This document shows, one piece after another, positions 12,396 to 22,937 of a stretch of DNA of 64,000 bases. A program made the translations under genes and the position numbers. Numbering within the stretch: position 1 is the stretch's first letter; each line of letters begins with the position of its first letter. Under the pieces are notes generated by a model. That model did not search any database, was not told where the DNA came from, and saw only the letters and a list, made by a program, of their open reading frames with translations. Origin of the DNA: Hyaloperonospora brassicae. Taxonomy: Eukaryota > Oomycota > Peronosporomycetes > Peronosporales > Peronosporaceae. The DNA is taken from assembly GCA_947650285.1 (NCBI GenBank), contig CANTFL010000579.1:62001-126000 (forward strand), written 5' to 3'.

Positions 12396-13141
12396 ACGTA
12401 AAAGCCACTCTGTTATTTGATTTCGGTGCTGAAGTGTCGATCATTGACACCACCTTTGCTCGTAAGGTCGGTTGTTACATTGACGAAAGTCAACGACAAG
12501 AATGTATCGGGATCGGAGATACTCCGTATATGACGATGGGACGTACCAAGATCAAGGTCACCTTCGCGGGATCGCTGGTATACTATTGCAATGTGTGGGT
12601 AGGCGATCTAGCAGGACAGGAAGCGATTCCGGCAATGGACTTTATGGTACCTGCCGGAGTGCGGCTCGATCTAGCTGATGGCGCGCTATGTCTACCAGAA
12701 AAAATCCGTATTCATCTCGCAGGACGTCGCCCCGCGTACGGATCGAAGATACATCACGTAACGGCGAAGGAACAACATGTAGCGATCCCGGTCGGAGAGT
12801 CAAGAGAAGTGAAGATCGGGATCGGTGGGTCTAAGATGGAGTTGTGGGTCACTAGAGGACCAGACTGGGTCCCCACGGTGATCTCGGGGTTGGGTAAGAC
12901 GAAGTACCTGCAGATGACCAACATTGGCGACCGTGAGATCATACTGCCCACCCACACTATATTAGGCTTGTGGACGGAAGGCGATATGGTACCACGGACT
13001 CAAGGTTTTGTGACGGTCGGATCGGGGAAGTACAAAGAGTGGCAAACTCTAGCGTACGAAGCTGCGACGGATAGTGTGAATGCGCTTCCAGAAGAGCAGA
13101 TCGGACCATTGGTAGAGCGCCCTGCATACGTCACCCCTTAA
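12396..13141 (+). pseudogene. Aspartic protease of element 2, active site DFGA
   Basis: The reading NNVKATLLFDFGAEVSIIDT continues into EAIPAMDFMVPAGVRLDLAD and the RT linker. The active-site triad that element 1 keeps as Asp-Ser-Gly is Asp-Phe-Gly here (codons GAT TTC GGT at about 12420). Phe at that place should abolish retropepsin activity. The rest of the domain is in one open frame from 12434 to 13141, so the change may be recent. Confidence 0.75.
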
Positions 13142-13248
13142 CGTATCATGAAACGACAATCTGATCTGCTAAAAGATGTATCTCCAGCGGTTTCTACGGT
13201 GACGCGGCAGGCCGGAACGAGGAACTGCACAGAACAGATTTCGCGGTT

Positions 13249-14632
13249 GTGAAGGAAAAAAGGGGCATTGGAGCTGAATTAACTCCACACAACGAAGCAG
13301 AGCTATCGCGAATGGACAACGATCATGAGATCGAAAGCCATCATGCAACGAAGGGGGATCGCTATACCGAACAAAAATGGCCACGCGATAGACCGTCTCT
13401 ATCGAAGGCCGATCCGACTGACAAATTGTTGGAATTGAGCCAGCCTGGAGAGAAGCAAGAGCCTGAAGAAGAGACATTGCCAAAGACTGAAGATGCTGAG
13501 ATCGCAGAAACACCAGTTTACTACCACGAGAGCGGAGATTTGTTTGCTGAAGATATCGAGCAGCACATGGCAGTACTACCAGAAATGTCGGCGACTACGG
13601 AAGAAGTTACGATTGATGACATTCAGATCGGCGATCCCAATGTGCCTCTCACCACAGATCAACAGCGGCATAGATCGCTGATCTGGAAGAGCCGTCACCT
13701 TCTCATGGGTAAAGGTAATGCTCTACCACCAGCAGCACGAGGCGCGATCTGTGATATTGATGTCGGTGGGGCAGCACCGATAGCGCAAAGAGTACGTCCG
13801 GTCGCACCTAAATATCGGGAGAAGTTGTCTGATCTCATCAAAGGGCTGTTAGCGGCCAAGATTGTTCAGCCATCCACGTCGCCTTGGGCGTCTCATATAG
13901 TGGTGATCATCAAAAAGAATGGAGTGGATATTCGTCCCTGTATAGATTATCGAAGAGTGAATCAGCCGACACGCCTGATGGTTTACCTTATGCCGTTGAT
14001 CAGCGATCTGCTGGAGGATTTCGATAAAGCCCTATGGTACGGTTTGCTAGACATGGCCAGTGGATTCTGGGTCGTGGAAATGACCGAACGAGCAAAACTG
14101 ATATCAGCGTTTGTCACGCCGTTTGGTCCTTTTCGAGTGGTTGCGAATGCCGTTTGGGCTTAAGAACGCACCTCAGATTTACCAACGTCTGGTTGACAAT
14201 GCGCTGTATGGTTATCTCAAGATCGGCCAGAGATCAGCTTCAGATGGCCCGATCGACGTGTTCAAGGATGGCGAACCTGAGACAGATCGACGGCCTTCTA
14301 TACTGGGACGCCGATCTTATATTGACGATATTCTCATACCAGCCACCTCATGGGAATCTTTGTACGCAAAAGTGGAACGACTGCTAGAAGCATGTGATAA
14401 GCGGAACCTGTCTATCAGTCTCACGAAGAGTTTTTGGGGGTGCCGTAAGGTCGAATATTTGGGACATCGAGTGTCGATGGATGGTCTGGAGGCTCAGCCC
14501 AAGAACTTGGAAACGTTGGTCATCATCCCGTTTCCTAACACGCTGCGAGCTATGCAATATTTTCTCGGGAGCTTGAACTACTACCGCCGCTTCATTGAGG
14601 ATTTCGCAGTTGTACGCCACGGTATTGTATGA
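13249..14632 (+). pseudogene. Reverse transcriptase of element 2 (one frameshift)
   Basis: An acidic linker (about 120 residues) leads into KIVQPSTSPWASHIVVIIKK, NGVDIRPCIDYRRVNQPTRL and LLDMASGFWVVEMTERAKLI. The first frame ends at 14163. The second, from about 14111, continues with LRMPFGLKNAPQIYQRLVDN, the YIDDIL catalytic box (about 14320), KVEYLGHRVSMDGLEAQPKN and FLGSLNYYRRFIEDF. One single-base frameshift near 14130-14150 separates the halves. All expected RT blocks are present. Confidence 0.8.
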
Positions 14633-14639
14633 GCTAAGG

Positions 14640-15240
14640 GAATCGGATTTCTTCGAGATCGGCCGATCTCAGCTCGCAGCAGGAGACGAATGGTCGAATG
14701 AAAATCGATGGAAGGAGGCTAAGGTTGCGTTCACGATGCTGAAAGCTAAGATAGCTACAGCTCCCATGCTTAAACATTTCGACCCGGATCGTCTTCCCGT
14801 AATCGTGGTTTATGCTAGTAAGTGGGCTGTCTCAGCGGCCCTGATACAGGAGTATGATGGCGTGTATCATCCGGTGACGTTTACTAGCCGCACGTTGAAG
14901 CCCAATGAGCTTAACTACGGGACGGTGGAGAAGTAAGTGCTGGCGTTACTTCGTGTTTTGGATGTGTGCTATACCACACTAGCTTCACGAGAGATCACGG
15001 TGTTGACTCGACACTCCACGCTAGCGTGGTTGATGCAATCTCGAGGGCTCAACGGGAGATTAGGACTGTGGGCTGCTTTGCTGTCGAACTGGACTATGGA
15101 GGTGAAGAAATGCGAGAGAGGAGAGGAAGAGATCTTGGGGATGCTGGCAGCGAGTATCACCCCGAGAGAGGAGATGGAAGAGATGCTGATCGCTATAACC
15201 CCGCGAAAGGACTGCCGACTCAAGATATCAATGCCACCAC
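14640..15240 (+). pseudogene. RT-linked RNase H of element 2, degenerate, with a nonsense codon
   Basis: It reads VVYASKWAVSAALIQEYDGV, VTFTSRTLKPNELNYGTVEK, stop, then VLALLRVLDVCYTTLASREI and TVLTRHSTLAWLMQSRGLNG. At 14934 a GAA codon (Glu in element 1) has become TAA. The catalytic Asp positions are replaced: YASK for TDAS and LTRH for YTDH. This RNase H is probably a non-catalytic connection domain, with activity supplied by the next domain. Confidence 0.75.
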
Positions 15241-15249
15241 CCACGGTGG

Positions 15250-15720
15250 AAGTGGATGAGAAGTTGCTGGTGGCCAGCTTCGATGGATCGGCGAGGATAA
15301 AGAAGACAGAGGGTTCGTACAGTGCTGTGATATGGAGGTTACCGGAGTGGACGATCGTGGCAGCAGAATCGAGATATGCTCACAATCTGACTGTGAATGA
15401 AGCGGAGTATAATGGCTTGCTATTGTGCTTTGAGTTACTTGCCGATCTGGACAGGGGGCGAGTAATTCTTTGTGGAGACTCTGATTTGGTGATCCGACAG
15501 ATGCGCGGCGAGATCGACTGCAAGACACTGGGCCTTCAACTGTTGAGACATAGAGCGTTGGACAAATTGCGAACGTGGCCGAATCATGAGTTCCTACACA
15601 TGAAGCGAGAATGGAACCAAAGCGCGGATCGACTAGCCAGCACAGCATTGCAGAACGAAAACGGGAGAACGGTTGTAGCCGACGAAGATCGGCAAGATCT
15701 GATGACTCTGAACCGTCTCG
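15250..15720 (+). pseudogene. Archaeal/plant-type RNase H of element 2 (catalytic residues kept)
   Basis: It lies in the open frame 14937-15968. Motifs in order are KLLVASFDGSARIKKTEG (first Asp), NLTVNEAEYNGLLLCFELLA (Glu), RGRVILCGDSDLVIRQMRGE (Asp) and REWNQSADRLASTALQ (final Asp). This is the D-E-D-D pattern of cellular RNase HI-like proteins. It is placed after a degenerate RT-linked RNase H, so the element carries two RNase H domains. I recall such a dual arrangement being reported for an oomycete Gypsy group (Chronos-like); identity with that group is inference. Confidence 0.75.
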
Positions 15721-15852
15721 ATGAATTGTTGAAGACCAAGCAAAATGGTCAGCTGGCTCGGATACCTGCGATAACGAGATCAGCCGGGAGGATACGTCAT
15801 CAGCCCGAAGTGATACAGGAGGACATAGTACAGAGGATTAGGATTCGACGAA

Positions 15853-16737
15853 TTGTACAAGCTCAGGATGAAGAGCGTTGGATCGTCAACCTCAAGAAGT
15901 TATCTGAACGGCGATATATCAAGCCTGGACGCTGGAGAAGTGAAGGTGTGCGCAAAACTAGCACCTGAGAACGAGATCGATGAGAACGATCTGCTTTTCT
16001 TCTGCCCCATGGCGAAAAGAGAGTCAGAAGATCGCGATGGTTTGATGCGTCTAGTGATCCCAGAGACGTTGCAACAGGACTTTTTGCACCAATACCAAGC
16101 AAGTCTGGAGGGAGAAAACCAAGGTATTGGCAGGACGTACCCGAAGATCAGGTCGCGGTTCCACTGGAGAGGGCTGTACCGGAGTGTGCAACGATATGTA
16201 GGCGTGTGTACCGATTGTGAGACCGGAAAGGGATGTCCGATGATCCATGGGAGATCGCCTGGTAATTTACAAGCAACCTACCCATTCCATATCATCGCAA
16301 TGGGTCATAGCCCGTCGTTGCCTAAGTCTTTCAAAGGGAACACTGAGCTGCTCATTTGGGTAGATCTTTTCTCGGGGTATGTGATCGCAAAAGCTAGCTC
16401 GTCACGGACAGCACAGACGATTACGGAGAATTACGAAGAATGCGTGTTCCGACGTTTCGGAGCTAGCGAGGCTATCAGGCACGATCGGGAACCGGGCTTT
16501 ATGTTCGATTTCTTCCGAGCTTTCAGCCAGATCGTAGGGCAAAAACAGCGTACTATCATGGCCTATAGACCACAAGCAAATGGAACGGCCGAACGAATGG
16601 TGCAAACACTGACGAGAGCGCTCAAGATGTATGTGGCCGATGTCAACCAACAGGATTGGGATGAGTATGCTGAACGGCTCACATTTGCGATCAACACCGC
16701 TCAAGATCGGATCCGGGGGGGCCCAAATTCTATCTGA
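15853..16737 (+). pseudogene. Integrase of element 2, first catalytic Asp lost
   Basis: The zinc-binding part reads LHQYQASLEGENQGIGRTYP and ends VQRYVGVCTDCETG, so the Cys pair is present but the second His is Asn. The core starts HIIAMGHSPSLPKSFKGNTE: the Asp seen in element 1 (AMDN) is Gly here. Then RHDREPGFMFDFFRAFSQIV gives the second acidic site and MAYRPQANGTAERMVQTL the Glu. With the first Asp gone it cannot insert DNA. Broken frames link it to the chromodomain. Confidence 0.75.
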
Positions 16738-17030
16738 TTCATGGGTGGGACCCGCGATCTACATTGGAAGCTACGTTATCAGTAGGGAACACGGTAAAAC
16801 GAGATCGCGACCCAAAGAGGTGGAGATACAAGATCCAAAGGCAATTCCAACGATCTCGATCTGCAGTGAGCGATCACTTACGAGCCGCGATCCAGTAGAG
16901 AGCAGATCGACACAATAATGACCTGGATCCACATGAAGTCGAAGTAGGTACACAAGTACGGCTATACCTGGATCGAGTCATGGAAGGCTACGCGAAGAAG
17001 TCAGCGCATATGTGACATGGCCCATTCCGA

Positions 17031-17471
17031 GTGGCGGATATATGTGGATATCACGCGGTGAAATTGGAGATCGCTGGGACCCCATATCGGCTATTTCCGA
17101 TTGTACATCTATCGAAGCTGAAGAAGGTAAAGACGTTCCCTGAACGGCCGAAGCATCAGCTTACGATGGATGAAGCAGATCGCTTGGATTTTGATGAAGC
17201 TCTAATACGAGAAGACAGTTGGTAGAGCGATCTTGAGGAGGGAGAATATGAAGCGGAAGAGGTATTGGACCTGCGATCTGGTCGGAAAACCCGTTATGGG
17301 CGAGTACATCGTCAATTTCTGGTGAAATGGAAGGGATATCCCGACCGAAGTTGGGTGGACGAGGCCGATCTGAGTTGTGGAGCGATCTTTCAAGCGTTTG
17401 AGCGGAGCCGAGTGAGTCGAAACCGTTTCGAAGTGATGCAGTCTCACGAAGGCAAGTCGGACGAACCTTAA
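17031..17471 (+). pseudogene. Integrase C-terminus and chromodomain of element 2
   Basis: The segment 17031-17225 reads LEIAGTPYRLFPIVHLSKLK, the usual C-terminal integrase tail. A stop (17223-17225) and frame change lead to LRSGRKTRYGRVHRQFLVKW then KGYPDRSWVDEADLSCGAIF, a chromodomain. It matches 1997-2215 of element 1. From 17472 to 17797 there are short imperfect direct repeats containing GGTAGCACATGCTG-like units (about 17510-17630) and no gene. Confidence 0.75.
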
Positions 17472-17797
17472 CAGTTCGAACAAGTATGCGGGAGGTAGCA
17501 TATGCTGAAGGTATCATGAGCGGAAGGTAGCATATGCAGAAGGAGGGGTTGAAAGATGTTCTAGACGGTAGCACATGCTGGTGGATGAGGTTGCAAGATG
17601 TGCTAGGAGGTAGCACATGCTGATGGATGGAGTTATGTGTGTGAGTATGGAGACAATCAATTGAATTACCTAACTGAGAGATATGGATCGAGAGCAAATC
17701 GAAGTTGTGAAGGTTGCGAAGAATGAATTACCAAAGAAAACGATTGAAAGACGTACACAAATCTGAAAGACGATCGAACTCGAACACCGATCTTAGA

Positions 17798-20531
17798 CTA
17801 AGACGATGGATCCGGCTTGAACTTGTCTTGTAGACGAGGGATCTGCGATCCGGGGTGATCCCAGTGGGCGTTACGGAACTGGTTGCGCCAAGGATCCTCA
17901 CGGTCGGCCATGTCCAACGCCTCTACCAGGTCGGCTGGGTCGGCAGTATGTCCCAATCCGGGATTCCAAACTCGCTTTTCATGCATGCGCGGGTATTGCA
18001 AAAAGAAGGGATCGAGCAAGATATCCAGATCGCAGTGGCCGTCGATCATGCCGCGGAGTATCGTCTTCAGGAAATTCTTCCAACGCGCTCCAAAACGAGA
18101 TCGACGCTGTTTACGCTGACGCCAAAACGTTAGCAGGAACCGATCAGATCGTCGTTGATCCGGAGGGATGGGAAACGCGTGCGTAGATTCCCACAGCGCT
18201 TGGCAATGACTGGACTCCAATTCCAAATAACGAGTGACCATGTCCCCGATACCACCCGGTTAGGTAAAACGAGATCGGGTTCACGGATATCACGATGTTG
18301 TCCCAGGGAGATCGGGCGTATAGGGCCGCAATGTGTCGCCGCGAGGCTAGCCCAGACGCCTAAGTCCCCGTAGGTGGAGTCCGCCCGTGAGAGTGATGAG
18401 GAAATAAGAAATGTCAAAGCTTGGAATAGTGATTGAACAACAACTCGATCGACATCGTCCTTACGCAAACCATCGCAATCCGCGAGACTGACTAAGGAGC
18501 GATCTCAGAAGCTGCCCGGCGGGAAGGTGCCAAATAGTTGTTGGGAATCCACCGATCCCGAGGTTGCTGAAGTGGTGGGAGATTGTCAAAGTCGGCAGCC
18601 GCGAGGACTCGGTTAGCCACTGGGCGTACCGGAATGGTGATGCTGTTGTCGCTATCGGACAGACGGCTGGACGAGATTGCAGTAAGTCCACGAGGCGAAC
18701 TAGCAGAGCCGATCTCGCTGGGTGCCTCTTCCGGCAACGACATATCCGCATCTCCAGAATCACCACCATCATCCTGAAGGTCGATCACGGGAGTAGTCGC
18801 AACCGAAGCAGTCGAATAGGAAAGATAGCGAGGCTCCGTCTCGTTCGATGAAGACGGACGTGACGGATCTTGGCCGGACCTAGTTGTCACGGACGGAACG
18901 AAATTTGTTGGAGTGGCCGCCGAGGAGTACGGAGTTTCGGATCGATCGTCCGATTTTGGGTGGCGACGAGCGGCCGATCTGGATTGAGACATTACAGACC
19001 GAGTCAGATCATCCGAGCTAGAGGCAGACCCGGTCGAATCTTCACTTCCCGATCCAGCCCCAGGAGCTGCAGGCGGAGACGGAGAAGAAGAATCGGAGGA
19101 AGGCGCGGGTGTAGCCGATCTTGGAAGTCTCTTGGAGGGTGTTGAGGGGTTCAACGATATTAGGCGGGTGCCCGCTCGGGTTATGGAATAATCCCTGGAC
19201 CGTGATCCCGGTTGAACACGCTGGCGCTTGGCAGGCGGAGCAGGCGATCTCGGTCGGGTCTTACGGACACGTGATCCCGTTCTCCGGATGGCAGAAGCAG
19301 GAGTCTATCCCACCGGAGCAGCATCTCTGGGGGTCGGATTGGGAGTCGGATTGGGGGTCACCGCAGACGACTGAGAGCCGAGTATAGCACAGTTCAATGT
19401 GTCAAAAAGCGCACGATGATCTGCCACGGCCCATTCCCGATCTTGCTCCGCCGCTGTCGAGAGGTCGTAAATCGCAAGATGTTATGCAAGTTGACGACGG
19501 AGGTTTACATTCTCAGCCTGCGAGTGCGCCAGCTGACCTTCCAAAGGACCTAAGGAATCCACTTGCTGTATGAGATCGCTGATGGAAGCTAAACCCTCTT
19601 CGGTATCCGCTTGAGATCGACCCAAACCTATTTTCAACTTGGAAACTTCCGCGCTGAGGAATGACTTGTCGAAGGCCAACTGGTCACGCTGATGTCGGAG
19701 GGTGTTGCGATCCGCTCGGAGGGAGCGGACCTGTGCGTTCACGGTCCTCATCTGCTATTCTAAGCGGGTCAGATCTTGATCGCTGGCGCGTAACAACTCG
19801 TTCAACCGAAGAATCGTCGCCGACTGATCGCGACGGGTCCGCAGCGTCAGCCGGCAGTCTCTCAAAGAATGAGCGGCGTCGACATACCGGCATTGCATCA
19901 AGTCGTAACGACGCTGGACGAAAGAGACAAATGGGGCGCCCGATCGGTACAGATAATCGATCTCTTCTTGCAGGCGATCTCCGCGCACGACAGCCTCTCG
20001 GTGTGACTGCTGAAGCGCGTGGATGTTATCCTCTTGGCTGCAGAAAGTGGCCTCTCGATCCCATAAATACGAGATCGTCGCCAACGTAAGACGAACGTCG
20101 TCGGCGGAAACTCTCGGGACGTGCTCGTTGGTATCCACAATTGGAGTGGACCCACGACGAAGACCACTAGTGGTCAGTGTGTCGGACCCAAATGCGTCAA
20201 GAGAAGCTGACGAGGTGAGAGGGGCGATCGACTCCAGCGGGCAGTATGGCGATCCCACGAGAATCGGTAACGACCCGACCGGATCGAGATGACTGGGGAA
20301 CCCAGGCCGATCTAGAGCGGCGAGAATACGTTCCCCTTGGTCGGGCGATCTGGGCAACGGAGGCGATCCGGCCGGACCGGAATGTCGTGGGGACCTAGGC
20401 CGATCCAAAACTGTGGGAGCATGCTCCCCGTGATCTGGTGATCCGGACGGCCGATCGCGATCCGGAGACAGAACCACAGTGAAGCTGTTCGAGAGGGTCG
20501 GCGAAGTGGGGAGACGCGTCGGGGAGGTCAT
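17798..20531 (-). pseudogene. Long antisense ORF of element 2 (conserved, unknown function)
   Basis: From an ATG at 20531 one minus frame stays open to 18492 except for isolated stops (19755, 19482 and one near 19307), then shifts and ends at 17798. The N-terminal ~150 residues are Ser/Pro-rich with PDRDRPSGSPDHG and SPDQGERILAALDRP-like repeats. Next comes a charged coiled-coil region (SLRADRNTLRHQRDQLAFDK), then a Ser-rich linker with TGSASSSDDLTRSVMSQSRS. The C-terminal domain has RSRFGARWKNFLKTILRGMI and HWDHPGSQIPRLQDKF. The same ORF sits in the same relative place in element 1. No family recognised. Confidence 0.65.
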
Positions 20532-20645
20532 GGGATGGACTTGAGTGCTTGGAACGAAGTTGATTAATGACTGGACTGAGCCGATTGCTGCCTAAACAGA
20601 CCTTCAGTACAGGGGGCGGTAGTGGTAAAGTCACTAATCAAATGA

Positions 20646-22462
20646 TGGGACGTGGATCGGTGACCACCCAGTTAAGGTGTCACTTACTGGTGGAAAATGA
20701 GACCATGGGACCTGGCGATCTAATAAGAGATGGGAGGCGATCCCAACGGAGAAAGAAGATCTGATCCAAATGTTGTCAGATTGATAAGTATGGAACGATC
20801 TGGGACGGGGCGCGGAAAGGGATGATTTCCACGCTACAATCTGGGACAAGGAATGATTTCAACGGTGCGATCTGAGACAAGGGACTGGATTGCATCAAAC
20901 AACCGATCTGAAGCAGAATTATTCTGGGAAAGGTGCATCGGGACCAGGCGATGTGAGGTGACTCTGTGACAAAGGTGCCGAAATCCATCAGATCGGTGAC
21001 ACTTGTTACCGGTCTCCCGAAATGAGTACTGATTTAGGTTAATTATGGCCCGATCTGGAAGTGTGGATGTTTGTGGGATCCCGTGGGACCGTTGTAAGAA
21101 CTGCGGATGGTCCCATTGAGCAGACAAACCCGTGAGGATGGTATCGGAGTACGCTCAATGGACGGAAGAACATATATGGCCGGATTGTACTGTGTCGGTC
21201 CTCAACAATCTCAAATTGGACCTCAGATCGGTCATGTTCCCTGCTGACTATGGATATATCGGTGATGGAGATGTTGAATCGTGATAAACATGCTTGATGA
21301 AGGTCCATGAGTGATAACCCAAACGTTCAGATCGAAAGAGCCAGTGGAAGCCGGTCGAATTGACGTCGTAAAATGGATTTAGACACATTCGGCATTTGGA
21401 TACTATTTTGGACTTTTCGGTACCAAAACTGGGTATTTGGTACCGTATTTGGAATTTGGTCCCTTTTGGGTGCCTAGGTACGATATCGGGAGTATTGGCG
21501 CTATCTTTGGAGTACAGGTCACGAAATTTCGACACGTGTTCAAGGGGGCGGTAAAGCTTAAAGGTGATATGGACTTGGAGAGTGACCTATAGTTGGGAAT
21601 AGGCTTGAAGATAGGTTGGATATTTATTTGGTTGGTTAATAAACAGACTTGAACTCTACTTCTTCTGCTCACGACGCACGTTCTCCTCCCCTCTTCTCCA
21701 GGCAAGATTGATTTGGCTTCCCCGGCGGGTCAAGGCACGCGTGTTATAGGGACACAGAAGACCGATCTTGGATTGTTGGCCAAGATCGAGAAGAGCGATC
21801 TCGGGATATCTGGCCCGGATCGATCAAGTACTCACACTCAACTCAACTGCTAGGGTAGCAGCAAACAACAACAAAGGAAAAGGATTTTGGTCACAAGATC
21901 GCAAGGCGGCTCAAGTGGTCAGAAGATCTGGACAAGGTGTTCAAGACAAGACCGAGCAAGACCGAGACGATCTACCGGACAGATCGGCACGTTTCATTTT
22001 GGCGAAACAAGACACCGATCTGCCCAAATTGCGCACTTCCAGCAAGATCGGCCGATCCCAAGGCAAGATCGACGCAGGACTACTATTTGCTGAGTAAAGA
22101 TTTCCGCACATCAAAGACCCCGATCCCGAAGACAAATCGAGATCGGTGCGATCCAAGATCGAGATCGCGACGCTTCCAGATAAGAGATCGCCGCGCCTCT
22201 ACATCAAGATCTCAGAACCCCCGTTCGTGGTGCGAAGATTCCCACGCCGGAAGCAAACTGTTAACCCAACCTCTCAGCGAGATCGACATCTCCTAAGGCC
22301 GTTACGAAGAGCTCAAGCCAGCCCAACCGACGGGTACACAAGGTGAGCACAAGGCTATACAACAAGGCACGGATCGGAGTACCCCCTCCGTGAGTCGGCA
22401 AGTCTGGGCAAGTGGAAGATCGACACTCACACAAGCGATTTTGTGAGATCGACTTCACCACA
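20646..22462 (+). repeat. Right (3') LTR of element 2
   Basis: This is the direct repeat of 7860-9601, TGGGACG to CACCACA. It contains an extra internal stretch near 20810-20930 with repeated GGGACAAGG/GATTTC units. AATAAA occurs near 21640 and the CTGCTAGGGTAGCAG hairpin near 21848. The 22463 side continues in the RNase H of element 3, not in element 1. A polypurine-like run (CAGGGGGCGGTAGTGG) lies at about 20610, just inside the LTR. Confidence 0.8.
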
Positions 22463-22937
22463 ATAGCGCATCAGCGACGACGTTAAGTCGTCCTGGTTTG
22501 TATTCCACGGAGAAGTTGTACTCCGCGAAGAAAGGTATCCACCTCGCCATTCGTTGCGAGAGGTGTGTACTGTTCACGGCCGTGCGTAGTGACGCATGGT
22601 CCGTATATACGATGAACGGTCTATCTCCGAGGAGATAGACGCGGAACTTAGCCAGTGCGTACTTCATGGCAAGGAGTTCCTTGTCATGCACTGGGTAATT
22701 GCGTTCAGCTGGTTGCAGCTGACGCGATTGATAGCAGACGACGCGCTCTGCGCCGTCTGTGTCATACTGCATCAACGCACAGCCGATAGCAAAATCGCTG
22801 GCGTCACAGACCACATGAAATGGTCTGTCCTGATCTGCAATCGCCGAGATGGGAGATTGCATCAAGTTTTTCTTGATACGTTCAAAGGAACGCTGACAGT
22901 CAGCGTTCCATGACCACTTCACATCTTTCTTGAGCAA
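22463..22937 (-). pseudogene. RNase H of element 3 (catalytic residues intact, truncated)
   Basis: It reads DRPFHVVCDASDFAIGCALM (first Asp), ERNYPVHDKELLAMKYALAK (Glu), RPFIVYTDHASLRTAV (Asp) and RLNVVADALL (last Asp), a complete Ty3-type RNase H. A frameshift near 22930 (KKDVKWSWN versus ERCEVVMER) separates it from the RT. The reading is cut at the LTR of element 2, so integrase is absent. Confidence 0.8.

Larger units (their letters stand above)
7860..22462 (+). mobile_element. Element 2: near full-length Ty3/Gypsy retrotransposon with antisense ORF
   Basis: It is bounded by two direct LTRs (7860-9601 and 20646-22462), each starting TGGGACG and ending CACCACA. Internal order: gag (CCHC), protease, RT, RNase H, archaeal-type RNase H, integrase, chromodomain, then a minus-strand ORF. 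At about 14.6 kb it is long for the class, because of 1.8-kb LTRs and the 2.7-kb antisense module. The LTRs differ at roughly one position in ten by eye. It has frameshifts, a nonsense codon in pol and altered catalytic residues, so it is dead. The bases flanking the two LTRs do not form a target-site duplication. Confidence 0.85.
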
